Position numbers and translations under genes: made by a program. Below the pieces are notes generated by a model that saw nothing but the letters and a program-made list of their open reading frames with translations, had not been told where the DNA came from and ran no database searches. 64,000 nt of DNA from Eucommia ulmoides (lineage: Eukaryota > Streptophyta > Magnoliopsida > Garryales > Eucommiaceae), in assembly GCA_016647705.1 (NCBI GenBank), contig CM028327.1:41969017-42033016 (forward strand), in the 5' to 3' direction. The first letter of the stretch is position 1; each line of letters starts with the position of its first letter. Below are positions 1-11,317 of this stretch, piece by piece.

Positions 1-339
1 CAAAAATGTAATTAACACTTTTTAATCGCAAGGTTTGTATTAAATATAATTTTTTTTTTTAAATTATATAACAAACGGTGACAGAGATGAATCCTAAACC
101 TTCAATCTCGAATGGGGAAAGTGGTAACAATAAAAGAAAAATAGAAAGTAAAATTAAATAAAAGGATAAAAATGTAGTTAATACTTTTTGACTGAAACCC
201 ACAGTTGCAGGGATGAAAGTGGAAAAAATAAAAACTAAGATTAAATAAAGGGATAGGTTGAATTGGAGGAAGAAATTGACGATGACGATGAAGATGACGA
301 CATAACCAAAATGAATTCAATTCTTTTGGCAACGTTGAG
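1..339 (+). repeat. Outer arm repeat, left copy
   Basis: AT-rich DNA with the recurring phrase AAAAATGTARTTAAYACTTTTT (degenerate) at about 1-25 and 168-190, followed by GGGATGAAAGTGG-type sequence. Read on minus it matches the 13617-14050 block, which has the same order: a line starting GGGTTTCA, then AAAAAGTGTTAATTA, then TTTGCACTTTC. It is the outermost visible part of the left arm and runs off the window edge. Confidence 0.6.
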
Positions 340-2722
340 TAAATAAAAGACGGTTTATCCGTAACTAAAATTAACCCAATTTTTTTTGTACGTAAACTGG
401 GTTCCTCAGACTACGTAATGAAACTTCAAGAAGTAAAAACGGACAAATGAATAACTTTTAAATAATCGTCAAAGTTGGTCGGATGAGTTGTTTCGATGAC
501 GATGCAGGTTTTTTGGCAATTTTGAGTAAACAAAAGACGGTCTATCCGTAACTGAAATGAACCCAATTTTTTTTTTTACGCAAACTAGATTCCTAAAGCT
601 ACGTAATAAAACTTCAAGAAGTAAAAACAAACAAGTGAATAACTTTTAAATAATCGTCAAAGTTGGTCGGATGAGTTGTTTCGATGACAATGCAGTTTTT
701 TTGGCAATTTTGAGTAAACAAAAGACGGTCTATCAGTAACCGAAATGAACCCAATTTTTTTTTGTACGTAAACTAGGTTCCTAAGGCTACGTAATAAAAC
801 TTCAAGAAGTAAAAATAGACAAGTGAATAACTTTTAAATAATCGTCAAAGTTGGTCAGATGAGTTATTTCGATGACGATGCCCTTTTTTTGGCAACTTTG
901 AGTAAACAAAAGACGGTTTATCCGTAACCGAAATGAACTCAATTTTTTTGTACTTAAACTAGGTTCCTATAATAAAACTTCAAGAAGTAAAAACGGACAA
1001 GAAAATAACTTTTAAATAATCATCAAAGTTGGTCGGATGAGTTATTTCGATGACGATACAGTTTTTTTGACAAATTTGAGTAAACAAAAGACGGCCTATC
1101 CTTAACCGAAATGAACCCAATTTTTTTTGTACGTAAATTGGGTTCCTAAGGCTACGTAATAAAACTTCAAGAAGTAAAAATGGACAAGTGAATAACTTTT
1201 AAATAATCGTCAAAGTTGGTTGGATGAGTTGTTTCGATGACGATGCAGTTTTTTTGGCAATTTTGAGTAAACAAAAAACGGTCTATCCGTAACCGAAATG
1301 AACTCAATTTTTTTATACCTAAATTGGGTTCCTAAGGCTACGTCATAAAACGTGAAGAAGTAGAAACGGACAAATGGATAACTTTTAAATAATCGTCAAA
1401 GTTGATCGGATGAATTGTTTCGATGACGATGCAGTTTTTTTGACTACTTTGAGTAAACAAAAAACGGTCTATCCGTAACCGAAATGCACCCAATTTTTTT
1501 GTACGTAACCTGGGTTCCTAAGGCTACGTAATAAAACTTGAAGAAGTAAAAATGGACAAGTGAATAACATTTAAATAATCGTCAAAATTGGTCGGATGAG
1601 TTGTTCGACGACAATGCAATTGTTTTGGCAACTTTAAATAAACAAAAGACGGTCTATCGTAACCGAGATGAACGTAATTCTTTTGTACATAAATTGCATT
1701 CCTAAGACTACGTAATAAAACTTGAAGAAGTAAAAACGGACAAGTGGATAACTTTTAAATAATCGTCAAAGTCGGTCGGATGAGTTGTTTCGATGACGAT
1801 GCAGTTTTTTTGACAAATTTGAATAAACAAAAGACGGTCTATCCGTAACCGAAATGAACTCAATTTTTTTTATACGTAAACTGGGTTCCTAAGGTTACGT
1901 AATAAAACTTGAAGAAGTAAAAACAGAGAAGTGGATAACATTTAAATAATCGTCAAAATTGGTCGAATGAGTTGTTTCGATGAAGATGCAGTTTTTTTGA
2001 CAATTTTGAGTAAACAAAAGACGGTCTATCCGTAACTGAAATGAACTCAAATTTTTGTGTACATAAACTGGGTTCCTAAGGCTACGTAATAAAACTTCAA
2101 GAAGTAAAAACGGACAAGTGAATAACTTTTAAATAATCGTTAAAGTTTGTCGGATGAGTTGTTTCGATAACGATACAGTGTTTTTGGCAACTTTGAGTAA
2201 ACAAAAGACGGTCTATCTGTAACCGAAGTGAAACCAATTTTTATGTACTTAAACTTGGTTCCTTAGGCTACGTAATAAAACTTGAAGAAGTAAAAACGGA
2301 CAAGTGGATAACTTTTAAATAATCGTCAAAGTTGGTCGAATGAGTTGTTTCAATGACGGTGCAATTTTTTTGGTAACTTTGAGTAAACAAAAGACGGTCC
2401 ATCCGTAACCGAAATGAACCCAATTTTTTTGTACTTAAACTGAGTTCCTAAGGCTACGTAATAAAACTTGAAGAAGTAAAAACGGACAAGTGGATAACTT
2501 TTAAATAATCGTCAAAATTAGTCGAATGAGTTGTTTCGATGACGATGCAGGTTTTTTGAATACTTTGAGTAAACAAAAGACGATTTATCCGTAACCGAAA
2601 TGAACCCATTTTTTTTGTACGTAAACTGGGTTCCTAAGGCTATATAATAAAACTTGAAGAAGTAAAAATGGACTAGTGAATAATTTTTAAATAATCGTCA
2701 AAATTGGTCAGATGAACTATTT
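340..2722 (+). repeat. Tandem array, ~187-bp satellite, forward orientation, ~13 units
   Basis: The phrase GGATGAGTTGTTTCGATGAC recurs at about 481, 669, 855, 1035, 1220, 1397, 1584, 1775, 1965, 2150, 2337 and 2525, a spacing of roughly 178-190 bp. Each unit also holds AGACGGTCTATCCGTAACCG, an oligo-T run, GGGTTCCTAAGGCTACGTAA and ACTTTTAAATAATCGTCAAA. Units differ by point changes and small indels. No ORF persists, so this is non-coding satellite. The same unit in reverse orientation makes up the 10430-13616 array. Confidence 0.93.
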
Positions 2723-3569
2723 TTGGATGAATGTTTTTACGATTTGTATAAAATTGGAAAAGGATGTAGACGCCACTGCCTAAATTAAATATTTTGATTT
2801 TTAATTATTTTCTCGAATTTTATTTATTATTAATTTTTTTAATTATTAGGGATATAATTTTTTTAAGGTTATTAAAGAAATGGTAAGAAAAATTAAAAGG
2901 GTTGAAAATTAATTCCGGCCATCGGAATCATTTATGATTTTGAACGTGCGACAACCAGAATTAATTTTGATTCTGGCAGTGGCAAGGCCGAAAACATAAA
3001 TTGATTTCGGCCTTCCCACGACCAGAATACTATATATATATATATATATATATAATTGTTATAATTGTATATAATTCGTATGAATGTAGAAAAGAAAAAG
3101 ACCAATTTTGGTAATTTAAATAGGTCATTTTATCAATTGGGAAATTTTTAAATTACATTAATACAAACAAAATTTAATTTAGTCAGTTCCGCAGCGTGGC
3201 CTTCGCGTATTCCTTCTCAGCCTTCGAACCTGCAGGGGCTTGTCATAGCAACTGAAAAATGTTGTAACAGATATATAATAATAACATCTACAAAATAAAA
3301 AAATATAACATTAATATTAAAATAAAGATTACATAAGGTAATGACATTAAACTAAACTATAATAATAACTTATATACAAGTAGTATATACATTGTACGAC
3401 TGAAGAAATGTTACATAGTAACTGAAAATTTCATGATAGGCACGTTCTAATAATATTTAGCGATTAACAAAAATATAATAGTAACATTAAAATAAATATT
3501 ACTTAAGGTGATGACATTAAACTAAAGTATAGTAATAAATAATAGCAAAGTAATATTTTTACTCTACGA
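2723..3569. other. AT-rich spacer downstream of MULE transposase
   Basis: It holds the last decayed satellite half-unit, a short (TA)n run near 3031-3053, and two of the GGCC-type motifs (about 2916 and 2993-3015). It would be the 3' flank of the minus-strand transposase. No other coding sequence is seen. Confidence 0.5.
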
Positions 3570-4238
3570 CTATTGCGGTAGTACAACTCTATACACAGGT
3601 CGTTGCCTTTGGGGACATCTTCGTTTGTCATGGCCAGTTTGCGTACACAAACTGCATCTGTTAGTCAACATCCTCCTCGAAACGTCCATCTCATTTTGAA
3701 TTCTTGATGTAGATGGTCGTCCACGTGTAACAGTCCTAAGACGGTGTGGATGAGGAACCATGATTGGCATGTTCGTCGGTGGCCAATAAGCTTCGTGTGG
3801 CATCGGATTGAAGTAGTTCTGCCAAATCTGTGAATATACTTCCATTGTGTACGTAGGATCCACAAGTGAAAATGGATCCTCTCCAACAACAGTAGTCACA
3901 GCCATTATGTGGGAGCACGGAAAGCGATATGTGGCATATTTTCCATAGGAACAACTAGGTTCCGGTCTAAGGAAGACAACTTGTTGATTGTGTCCCCCAG
4001 AATCTCGTTGCCTAGTCTTTACTTCAAAGCTCCCATCAATCTTGTGGTAATTTAAATTTACAAATTGAACGACTTCAATGAATAAAAATAGGAAAAACTT
4101 GAACTCAAAACAAGTAATGCCAAATTACTTGTTGAAGCTAACACCCTCGTGTGTATTTCCCCTTGCTTTATTCTTTCTTAGTTCCTCGACGACATGGCAA
4201 GCATACTTAACTTCATTGGCATTTTCTCTAGCTGCCTC
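3570..4238 (-). pseudogene. MULE transposase SWIM finger and CCHC knuckle
   Basis: Minus-strand translation through about 4000-3906 gives EPSCSYGKYATYRFPCSHIMAV. The canonical SWIM pattern is CxCxnCxH, so the second Cys has become Tyr. The frame continues into a 111-codon ORF ending with CSLCTQTGHDKRRC, a CCHC zinc knuckle. Such knuckles close many plant MULE transposases. Confidence 0.75.
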
Positions 4239-5156
4239 TCAACGTCGCTCATCAAAATATTTAACAGTGCGATAAAACGTAATTTGAACTATTGCAGTGA
4301 TTGGAACATTTCTCGCCCCTTTAAGCACGCTATTAAATATTTCGGCAAAATTTGTAGTTTGTATACCCCAACATCTACCCTCATTGTGGGACAGTGCCCA
4401 TTTTTTGGCAGGAATTTTTTGTAACCAAGCCTTGGCCTCGGGTTTAAACTCTCCAATCTTCTCCATGATCTGATCAAATTTTCGAATCTGGTGGGCACTG
4501 CCGACTTTCCATACAATGTTCTTCAATTGTTGATTCTGGTATATTTTGATGAAGTTGCTCTGGATGTGACGTAGACAATATCGGTGATGTCCACGCGGTC
4601 CACAGGATGGATTCTCCCAAATATCCCGAACAACAGACTTGATGGACTGGTGCCGATCCGATATGAGGGTCACATTAGACAACTGCCCAACGACATGAAT
4701 GCGGAGTTTCGTTAAAAACCAATGCCAACATTCATATGTCTCTTCCTCCACAAGTGCAAAAGCAATGGGGAAAACTCTGTTGGATGACAAAACGCCAACA
4801 GTGGTAAGCAATTTGCCTTTATACTTTCCGCTAAGAAATGTGCCATCAATGCAGATCACTGGTCGACAATACTTGAATCCTTCTATTGCGGGCTTGAATG
4901 CCCAGAAGAACTTATCCAAGATGAAACTGCCGAGGGTATTACTAGGAAATTAGTCAAATTGCGCCATAGTATCGAGGTTGAAATATTGTAACGCAGCAAC
5001 ATACCGAGGCAACTTTTCATATGACTCGTTCCAATCCCCAAATAGCATCCCTACTGCTTTCGTCCTCGTCAGCCAAGCCTTAGGATAGGATCATGAACTT
5101 ATAGTTGTCGCATATATTCTGTCTAATGAGAGCTATCTTGACTTCGGGATCATGCT
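4239..5156 (-). pseudogene. MULE transposase DDE catalytic core
   Basis: After the intron the exon reads HDPEVKIALIRQNICDNYKF, then must shift frame to continue as SYPKAWLTRTKAVG and FGDWNESYEKLPRY, the usual lead-in to MULE cores. A TAA interrupts at about 4950. From 4919 there is an open 226-codon stretch with CIDGTFLSGKYKGKLL (first Asp), LISDRHQSIKSV (second Asp), the CxxH-type CLRHI and the C-terminal helix region. The core itself looks undamaged, so the decay is recent relative to the domain's conservation. Confidence 0.9.
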
Positions 5157-5255
5157 GCAACATTAATTAATGCAATGATCCTTGTTATTTTCATGCAGTG
5201 ATCCTTGTTATTTAAAATGAAAGTATACTTATAAAACTATTTAAATTGATGACAA

Positions 5256-6119
5256 TCATAAACTTACAACAATTTGGTTAAGCAATCTATGAGCAATCAT
5301 TCCCGAATCTAAGTTGGAATAATCTCGATTCGACTTCGAAGACAAACAAGTATGGTTTCCACCGTATCTTGTTACCTCAAAGTAATCGTGTTTCTTTTTC
5401 CAAACGGCACGCAACCACCACCGACAACCATTTTGGCACTCAACAATCCACTTCGTCTGCTTGCTTTCCCTGACGATGTACTCACCATTAACTTTCATGT
5501 TATACATCTTTACTGCTTTTTTAAGTGACTCTTTATCTTTAAAAACCATCCCGACGCTGAACTCTGGGCTTTCAGGATCCCATATCTTCATGTTATTTTT
5601 GCATTTGTAGTCTCTAATAATTGTTGTATCTCCATATTCGTATTCTGACATGTATGGGATCGAGGTCTCGTACGTCATCTGCACATTATCATCATCGGCA
5701 TCAGCGATGACATCATCAATCTCATGGCGATCCACAGGTCCGGTGTCCCCTATAGCCGTGTCGATGTCATCCTCGTTCAAATCATCTATGGGGTCGTTTG
5801 CCATCAACTCCTCGTCAACATGGTTGTCCACCGTAGATGGATCGTCCATCGTCGTCTCAGGCTCAGCCACTAGCTGCTGAACTGCATTCGTCGAATCTCC
5901 ACAGATACGAGACAGGGCTCGCTCGAAACTACCACTAGGGCCTACGTTGGCCTCGTAGATCGACTGCGATTGGAAGTTCTCAACAGGGTCTTGCGAGTAA
6001 CCACAACCACTAGGCCCTACGTCGACTTGGTAGACCGACTGCGATTGGAAGTTTCTAATATGGTCTTGCGAGTAAGCTGAGGGATTGTACTGGGAAACGC
6101 TCGAAAAATCGTTCAAATT
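5256..6119 (-). pseudogene. MULE transposase linker and DNA-binding domain
   Basis: The linker holds two near-identical segments containing QSQS.Y...VGPSG, i.e. a duplicated stretch of roughly 28 residues, then an Asp/Glu-rich region. The DNA-binding domain follows: an F..KESLK.AV.MY helix, ECQNGCRWWLRA and RYGGNHTC, which supply the Cys/Cys/His/Cys zinc ligands of the plant MuDR domain. The coding part ends at NQIV, where GTAAGT follows at about 5268, a good intron donor. A TTGCAG acceptor lies near 5157. Confidence 0.8.
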
Positions 6120-6455
6120 TCATTCTTCTGTTAGCATCCTACTATATGACCCTACTTCGTTGGTCAACGCAAGACCAAAATATTTTGTTCGAATGACTTC
6201 CTTCTCCACGTAAATTTCAACTGTATATATCTCGAGAAATTGCAAAGGTATGCGCAAGCACACTGTAAGCACGTCGTCATCCTCAATTGGATACAATGTA
6301 CTGATCCAATGTGACTGCCATTGATACAATGGGTATCGGCATTGAAACTTCAAACGTACATTTTCCCCGTCTAAAACTACATTCGGCCTTATCGCATTTA
6401 TAAACTCGTCCAACGTCATACCGATACTGAATGATCTTATCTCTTTAGGAGGCAT
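6120..6455 (-). pseudogene. MULE transposase N-terminal region (first ORF part)
   Basis: A 111-codon ORF starts MPPKEIRSFSIGMTLDEF. It has the beta-rich short fold typical of the N-terminus of plant MuDR proteins (LKFQCRYP, then DDDVLTVCLRI). It ends in GAA GAA TGA, and the next codons continue in the same frame into the downstream ORF (AAT TTG AAC GAT TTT). The TGA is therefore a premature stop inside one original frame, not a gene boundary. Confidence 0.75.
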
Positions 6456-6701
6456 ATTATAGGATATAAATCCTTTTTGTTCTTGTATACTATTACCACA
6501 CCCAACGTAATATAACGTTCGTCATGATTAAGCTTAAAAGATAAAACAACTTTAATTAATAAAAGAAGCTAAATAAATTTAGTAATTTTATAAATATTTA
6601 ACAAAGATGACTAAATTTAACATATTCATTTTTTAAGTCTAAACAATATAACTAATTTTATTTATTTTAAACAAAATTTTAATTTTTTAAAATCAATTTC
6701 T

Positions 6702-6720
6702 CCGGCCCTACCAGGCCCGG
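6702..6720. repeat. GGCC-family palindrome
   Basis: CCGGCCCTACCAGGCCCGG: imperfect hairpin with GGCCCT paired to AGGCCC around a short loop. Confidence 0.7.
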
Positions 6721-7570
6721 ATATGTCTGTGTTAATTTCATTTTATTTTTTCCTTCTCCCAATAATTTTTTTAATTTTTTTTTTTTACAATTTGTTTATT
6801 CTAAATAATAACTCACAAACCAAATTTTGTAACCTATTTTAATATATATTTTACAAAGATTACTACTGCAATAATTGAATTTTTGTAAGTCTACCTAATA
6901 TAAATAAATTTATAAGAAGATGATTAGTTATTTAACAATTATTAACATCTTATAGTTATTATTTATAAGAAATTTTTTAATTATGTTGTCTAGAAACAAA
7001 AAAAATTATCTCAAGCACGATAATAATCGAATTCAGCCGTGGTAGGGCCGGATTCAGTTCGGATTATTATTTTATTTTATTTTGGTAAATTTTTTTTAAT
7101 ATATTTAAATTTCAAATGTAAGAAAAAATATAATTTTCTTTACAAGTTTGTATAAATTATTATTTATACAATTATAAATTTTTATAACTAAAGTAATAAA
7201 CAACGGACTAGTGAAAAAAGTAGGTGAATGTGTGCTCGCAATTAGCATTATAGAGTTAGACGTTAAAACATTAATAATTGTTTTAATTTTTTTTATTTAT
7301 TACATATAAATAATAATGAAAAAAGAGAATTTGGCCCTCACATATTATTACATATTATATGTTTCGAAAATATGCTATTTATATTAAAATTATTAATTTA
7401 ACTTTTTAAGAAAAAATAACATCTAAATTACTTTTAAATATTTATTTTAATAAAATTTATTAATTTCGGACTTATATATCCGGATTCTCTATTGTTATTA
7501 TTTTTTATTATTATAGTAAATAATAATTGTTTTTATTTTTATTTTATTTATTAATAACAAAGAGAAACTG

Positions 7571-7584
7571 GCCCTTATATGGGC
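7571..7584. repeat. GGCC-family palindrome
   Basis: GCCCTTATATGGGC, followed by GGATT. A related half-site, AAGGGCCGGAT, lies about 30 bases on, near 7616. Confidence 0.6.
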
Positions 7585-8107
7585 GGATTTAAAAAAGATA
7601 AAATAGAATTCGATCCTATAAGGGCCGGATAATAATTGTTTTTGTTTTTATTTTATTTGTGACCCGGATAATAATTGTTTTTGTTTTTATTTTATTTATT
7701 AATCACAAAGAGATTTGTTTTTTATTATCTTTGTTATTTATTAATAACAAAGAGAATTGTTTTTATTTTTATAACAAAGAAAATTATTTTTATTTTTATT
7801 TTATTTATACAAAGAGAATCTGATCCTCTCATATGGCCGAATTTTCTCTTTTTATTTCTATTTTTTTTTCTCTTTTTTCTTTTATACATTTTGTCATTCT
7901 CAAATTTTTTAAAAGATTTTGATTTTGATTTTTAGTTTTTTTTTTTTTTTTTTTTAAATTATCTTATTTTATTAGAGATAGATATTTTGTTAAATTATTT
8001 TAAAAATTGTCAAAAAAACAGAAAAGAAAAATTTCAAAAACTAAAGTACATTCAGGCTATAACAGGGTCGGAATCAAGTTATTTTATATATTAAAAAAGA
8101 AAATCCC

Positions 8108-8120
8108 GCCCTGTAAGGGC
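8108..8120. repeat. GGCC-family palindrome
   Basis: GCCCTGTAAGGGC, followed by TGGATTC. The stem is GCCCT/AGGGC with a GTA loop. Confidence 0.65.
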
Positions 8121-8449
8121 TGGATTCTCCATTGTTTTTATTTTTATTTTTATTATGTTCTATAAATAATAATTATTTTTATTTTTATTTCATTTATTAT
8201 AATTTGTACATTTTAAAGTATATTGTATTTTTTATTTCTAATTTTTTTTTTCTCTTTCTTTGTTTTAAACATTTTGTCATTCCCAATTTTTTTAAAAGAC
8301 ATTGATTTTTAGTTTTTTTTTTTTATTATTATTATTATTAAATTATTTTATTTTATTAAAGATATTTTTGTTTGTTAAATTATTTAAAAAATGGTAAAAA
8401 AATATTTAAAAAAAAAAGAGAAAAACAAAAAATTAAAAAAACTATATTT

Positions 8450-8476
8450 GATTCTGGCCCTAACAGGGCCGGAATC
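8450..8476. repeat. GGCC-family palindrome, long arms
   Basis: Arms GATTCTGGCCCT and AGGGCCGGAATC are separated by AAC, with a single unpaired position in the stem. It sits directly before a (TTA)n tract. Confidence 0.75.
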
Positions 8477-8478
8477 AA

Positions 8479-8479
<1 letters not shown>

Positions 8480-8535
<56 letters not shown>

Positions 8536-8540
8536 TAAAA
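8480..8540. repeat. (TTA)n microsatellite passing into (TA)n
   Basis: About 16 TTA units are followed by a short TA run and poly-A. It produces artefactual poly-Leu, poly-Tyr and poly-Asn ORFs on both strands. Confidence 0.9.
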
Positions 8541-8556
8541 AAAAAAAAAAAAAATT

Positions 8557-8578
8557 GGCCCTGTGAGAGACAGGGGCC
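8557..8578. repeat. GGCC-family palindrome
   Basis: GGCCCTGT, then GAGAG, then ACAGGGGCC: a GGCCCTGT/ACAGGGCC stem with one bulged G. Confidence 0.65.
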
Positions 8579-9128
8579 ATATTACTTAATAAACAATTGT
8601 AATATAAACTGTTAAGTTAAATAACATATAATATTGAAATTACTAATTTAACTTCTTTTTTTTTTTTTGGATAAATGACATTTTATACTAAAGTTATTTT
8701 TATTATTTTGCTTTGTTGCTAAGATTAACATAAAAACTTAACTATATTAACTATAAAATAATACTTATGCAAAATCTAACCTAAAAACATATATTAACAT
8801 TTAAAAAAATTACCAACAAATAATGTTATAAACATAAAAACATAATTACACAAATTTTAACATGGAAACATATATTAACATCTAAAAACTTTAACTAAAA
8901 TAAAGTATTATTACTAATCTCAAATAATAGATGAAACTGAAACTCCAAAATACCGACGATAGTAGAATGAGAAGGTCAAATGATAGATGAAGCTCCAAAC
9001 TCCAAACTAATGTCTAGTGAAATCAAGTAACGAACAAAATAAGAGAATGACTAAAACACAAAGTAATATAAATTGTTAAGTTAAATAACATATAATACTG
9101 AAATTACTAATTTAACCTTTTTAAAACC

Positions 9129-9143
9129 GGCCATCAAATGGCC
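9129..9143. repeat. GGCC-family palindrome
   Basis: GGCCATCAAATGGCC: a perfect GGCCAT/ATGGCC stem with a CAA loop, preceded by ACC. Confidence 0.7.
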
Positions 9144-10429
9144 TTTTTTTTTTAAAAAAAAAAAAAATATTTTAAATTTTAATATTTTTTTTCGGTTTTT
9201 TTTTTTAATTTTTTTATTAAAGGAGATTCCTATTTTTTTTTTTAAATATTTTAAACAACTAAAAAAATATATGTAAAAATTTAATAGAAAAAAAAAATTG
9301 CCAATGGGTTTCATCATTTTTTTTATTAATATTTTCATTTTTTTTAAAGGTGATTTTGACATCCATTCAATTCACTTTAATTTCTTAGGTTTGTATGATT
9401 TTTTTGTCTTTTTTTATAGACTTTACAATAAATCTTAATCTTTAATTTTTGCAGTAATTTGCAGTAAACTTTATATCCTCTCAAATATATTTTTGATTCT
9501 ATGTATCCTTACCGTAAACCATTTTTTTTTTCTTTTACAGTAATCACATGTCGATCTTTTGCTTTTGCAGTACTGAAATATCAAATCTTATCCTTTTTTT
9601 TTTTTGGCAGCGCTGACAAATGTTCTCTGATTCTCATTCCTTATATATATATAAAGATATTTACTATTGTAGAGAGGATTCGGCCATGCTATGGACGGAT
9701 TCATAATGATTATCTTTTTATATTCCTATATAAATAATATTCATTCAACAATCATTCACGTTAATAAACACCTTACTCTTTTCTTCTTTAGAAATTGTGT
9801 CTTCTCTACTTCTGCCACAGTCATGTTCTTCATTAAAAATTGTGTCTTTTTGCTTCTGTCATGCTAATGTTCTTCTTTCACAACTATCTACGACTTTCTA
9901 TTTCGGAGGTCAGTAACAATATCCATTTATATTTACAAACACATTTATTTTTTTATTTTTTTCAAAATAATGTATTTTCTGCTTCTACCATATCCATGTC
10001 CTTCATTACAAATTATGGATTTTTGCTTGTGCCGTGACAATATTCTTCTTTCACAACTGTGTACAACTTTTTATTTGAAAAGTGAGTGAAAATATCTTAT
10101 TTTGTTAATTAATTTATGATTTCTTAAAATGTTGAAGTGGCGGCAAGGACTGGAAACTCTACAAAAAATGAACTCTTCACTGATGGCGTCAACAAACGAA
10201 GAGTTCTTAGATCTCGATAGCTGACAGTGAAGAATCGCATCAGCGGTAATGCTAGCTTGTTATCTATGATTTGTTTGATTTATAATGCTTAGGAAATTTT
10301 TTGATTTCAGTTGCTAATTTGGTAAATACATATATTGATTGTTGCAGATGAGAATGAATATTTCGACTCATTACACTTTTTGAACTGTCAAAAATAACCT
10401 AAAAATTATGTGGTTGGATGGGGAAGAAG

Positions 10430-11021
10430 AAGAAAACAACTCATTTCACCAATTTATGAAGTGTTTTCAACTTAAATTATGCAAAAATAAATTAAAAATT
10501 GACCTTATTTAAAATACTGATATACCACTATTAATTAACTCAAAGTTGTCATCAAACTGGGGTTGAATAATTAATATTTTTGATAAATTAATTTTGTATT
10601 GTTATGGGATTGTAATATAAAATAATTATTGTTATTCACTAGTCTATTTTCAGTGTTTTAATTTTTATTACCTAGTTGTTCAAAAAGAAAATGGATTCCG
10701 TTACAAATATGCTACATTTTATTAACTCAAAATTTAATTAAACAAAAAAAAATATCATCTTCATCGAAATAACTCATACAAATTGTATATAATCTTATTT
10801 GTAAAATATTAAAAACAATTATAATTGGGTTAATCTTACTTTGCAAACCAAATATTGCATGCGATTAGGTGTAAAAATTGGCTAACTCTTCCAGTTTGAA
10901 AAACCATTACATTTTTTATGCTAATTAAGAAAATAACAGTAACGGTGTTACATGATTTTTCTTTCAAATTTTGAACTTTGGCAAGTTATCGAGATTTTTT
11001 TTTTTTTTTTACGAGAAAAGA
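10430..11021 (-). repeat. Diverged satellite units, reverse orientation
   Basis: Recognisable pieces of the reversed ~187-bp unit are present: AACTCATTTCACCAATTTATG (partly matching), TTCACTAGTC, TTTTATTAACTCAAA and ATCGAAATAACTCAT. They are more diverged than the block after 11318. The reversed array therefore begins before the RDR6-like fragment, which is embedded in it. Confidence 0.6.
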
Positions 11022-11317
11022 ATGGGTTCAGGGCGGAGTGAAAAACTGATGTTGGTTACGCAAGTTAGCGTTGATGGGTTTGACAAATACACCACTGCAA
11101 AAATGCTTTTGGAGTTTTTTGAAGAAAATGTTGGGGCAGTTTTGAGATGCAGACTAAAGACATCTTCAACTAAGGAGGACTACAATTCCGTTCAAGCTAT
11201 CTAATGTGCAAGTTGAGGTTGGGTGTATGAGTAACTTGCAATTCTTTGTTGGTTGGAGATGACCTTCTGAAGGAGTTAATTTTCTTGTCGATTTGTTTGA
11301 TGGAACTTGCAAATTGC
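11022..11317 (+). pseudogene. RDR6-like fragment: Captured fragment of an RDR6-like RNA-dependent RNA polymerase gene
   Basis: An ATG at 11022 opens a 60-codon reading with VTQVS, DGF, TTAK, EENVGAV and RCRLKTS. This order is characteristic of the N-terminus of plant RDR6/SGS2, which makes dsRNA from aberrant and tasiRNA precursor transcripts. After a stop at 11202-11204, a second frame across about 11190-11317 reads PFKLSNVQVEVGCMSNLQFF, then VGWR, a stop, then GVNFLVDLFDGTCKL, resembling a later RDR6 segment. The region that separates these segments in RDR6 is missing, so the fragment is internally deleted, frameshifted and without catalytic domain. Satellite units flank it immediately on both sides. 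Capture by the MULE is inferred; the family call rests on motif memory. Confidence 0.72.

Larger units (their letters stand above)
3570..6455 (-). pseudogene. MuDR/MULE transposase, broken
   Basis: The minus-strand gene reads in order: MuDR N-terminal region (6455-6120), acidic linker and plant MuDR zinc-binding DNA-binding domain (about 5700-5268), intron, DDE transposase core (about 5090-4239), SWIM finger (about 4000-3906) and CCHC knuckle (3905-3570). Motifs seen include GGNHTC in the DNA-binding domain, CIDGTF and LISDRHQ carrying two catalytic Asp, CLRHI, and CSLCTQTGHDKRRC. Defects: an in-frame TGA at 6120-6122, a frameshift near 5085, an in-frame TAA near 4950, and Cys to Tyr in the SWIM finger. 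The enzyme would cut and join element ends in the nucleus; this copy cannot make a full protein. It matches the MULE family better than FAR1 because the N-terminal MuDR domain and terminal knuckle are both present. Confidence 0.92.
6456..10429. other. AT-rich interior of the giant MULE, with GGCC palindromes
   Basis: This region has very low GC content, with homopolymer runs and a (TTA)n tract. Its only structured signals are palindromic GGCC motifs (see repeat entries). A stretch at about 10130-10375 is less AT-rich and has exon-like blocks between GTAATG and TTTCAG/TTGCAG signals, for example a block containing EEFLDLDS in one frame. I cannot assign it to a family; it could be another captured gene piece. 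ORFs here are mostly Phe/Lys/Asn runs from poly-T/poly-A and are not genes. Confidence 0.5.

Noticed and set aside
340-2722. Centromeric satellite or CRISPR-like array
   Set aside because: Units are ~187 bp with no unique spacers, so not CRISPR. The mirrored copy at 10430-13616 around a transposase argues for TE arms rather than a centromere.
4078-4953. Plus-strand ORFs over the transposase
   Set aside because: Shadows of the minus-strand DDE core, which carries the recognisable motifs.
3570-6455. FAR1/FHY3-type domesticated transposase
   Set aside because: A MuDR N-terminal domain, CCHC tail, stops, a frameshift and flanking inverted arms all point to a TE transposase, not a host transcription factor.
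8372-8615. ORFs with poly-Leu, poly-Tyr or poly-Asn
   Set aside because: Six-frame products of the (TTA)n tract and poly-A; no real protein composition.
9081-9362. 93-codon minus ORF, Lys/Ile/Phe-rich
   Set aside because: Comes from T-runs and A-runs in AT-rich spacer; no start context or motif.
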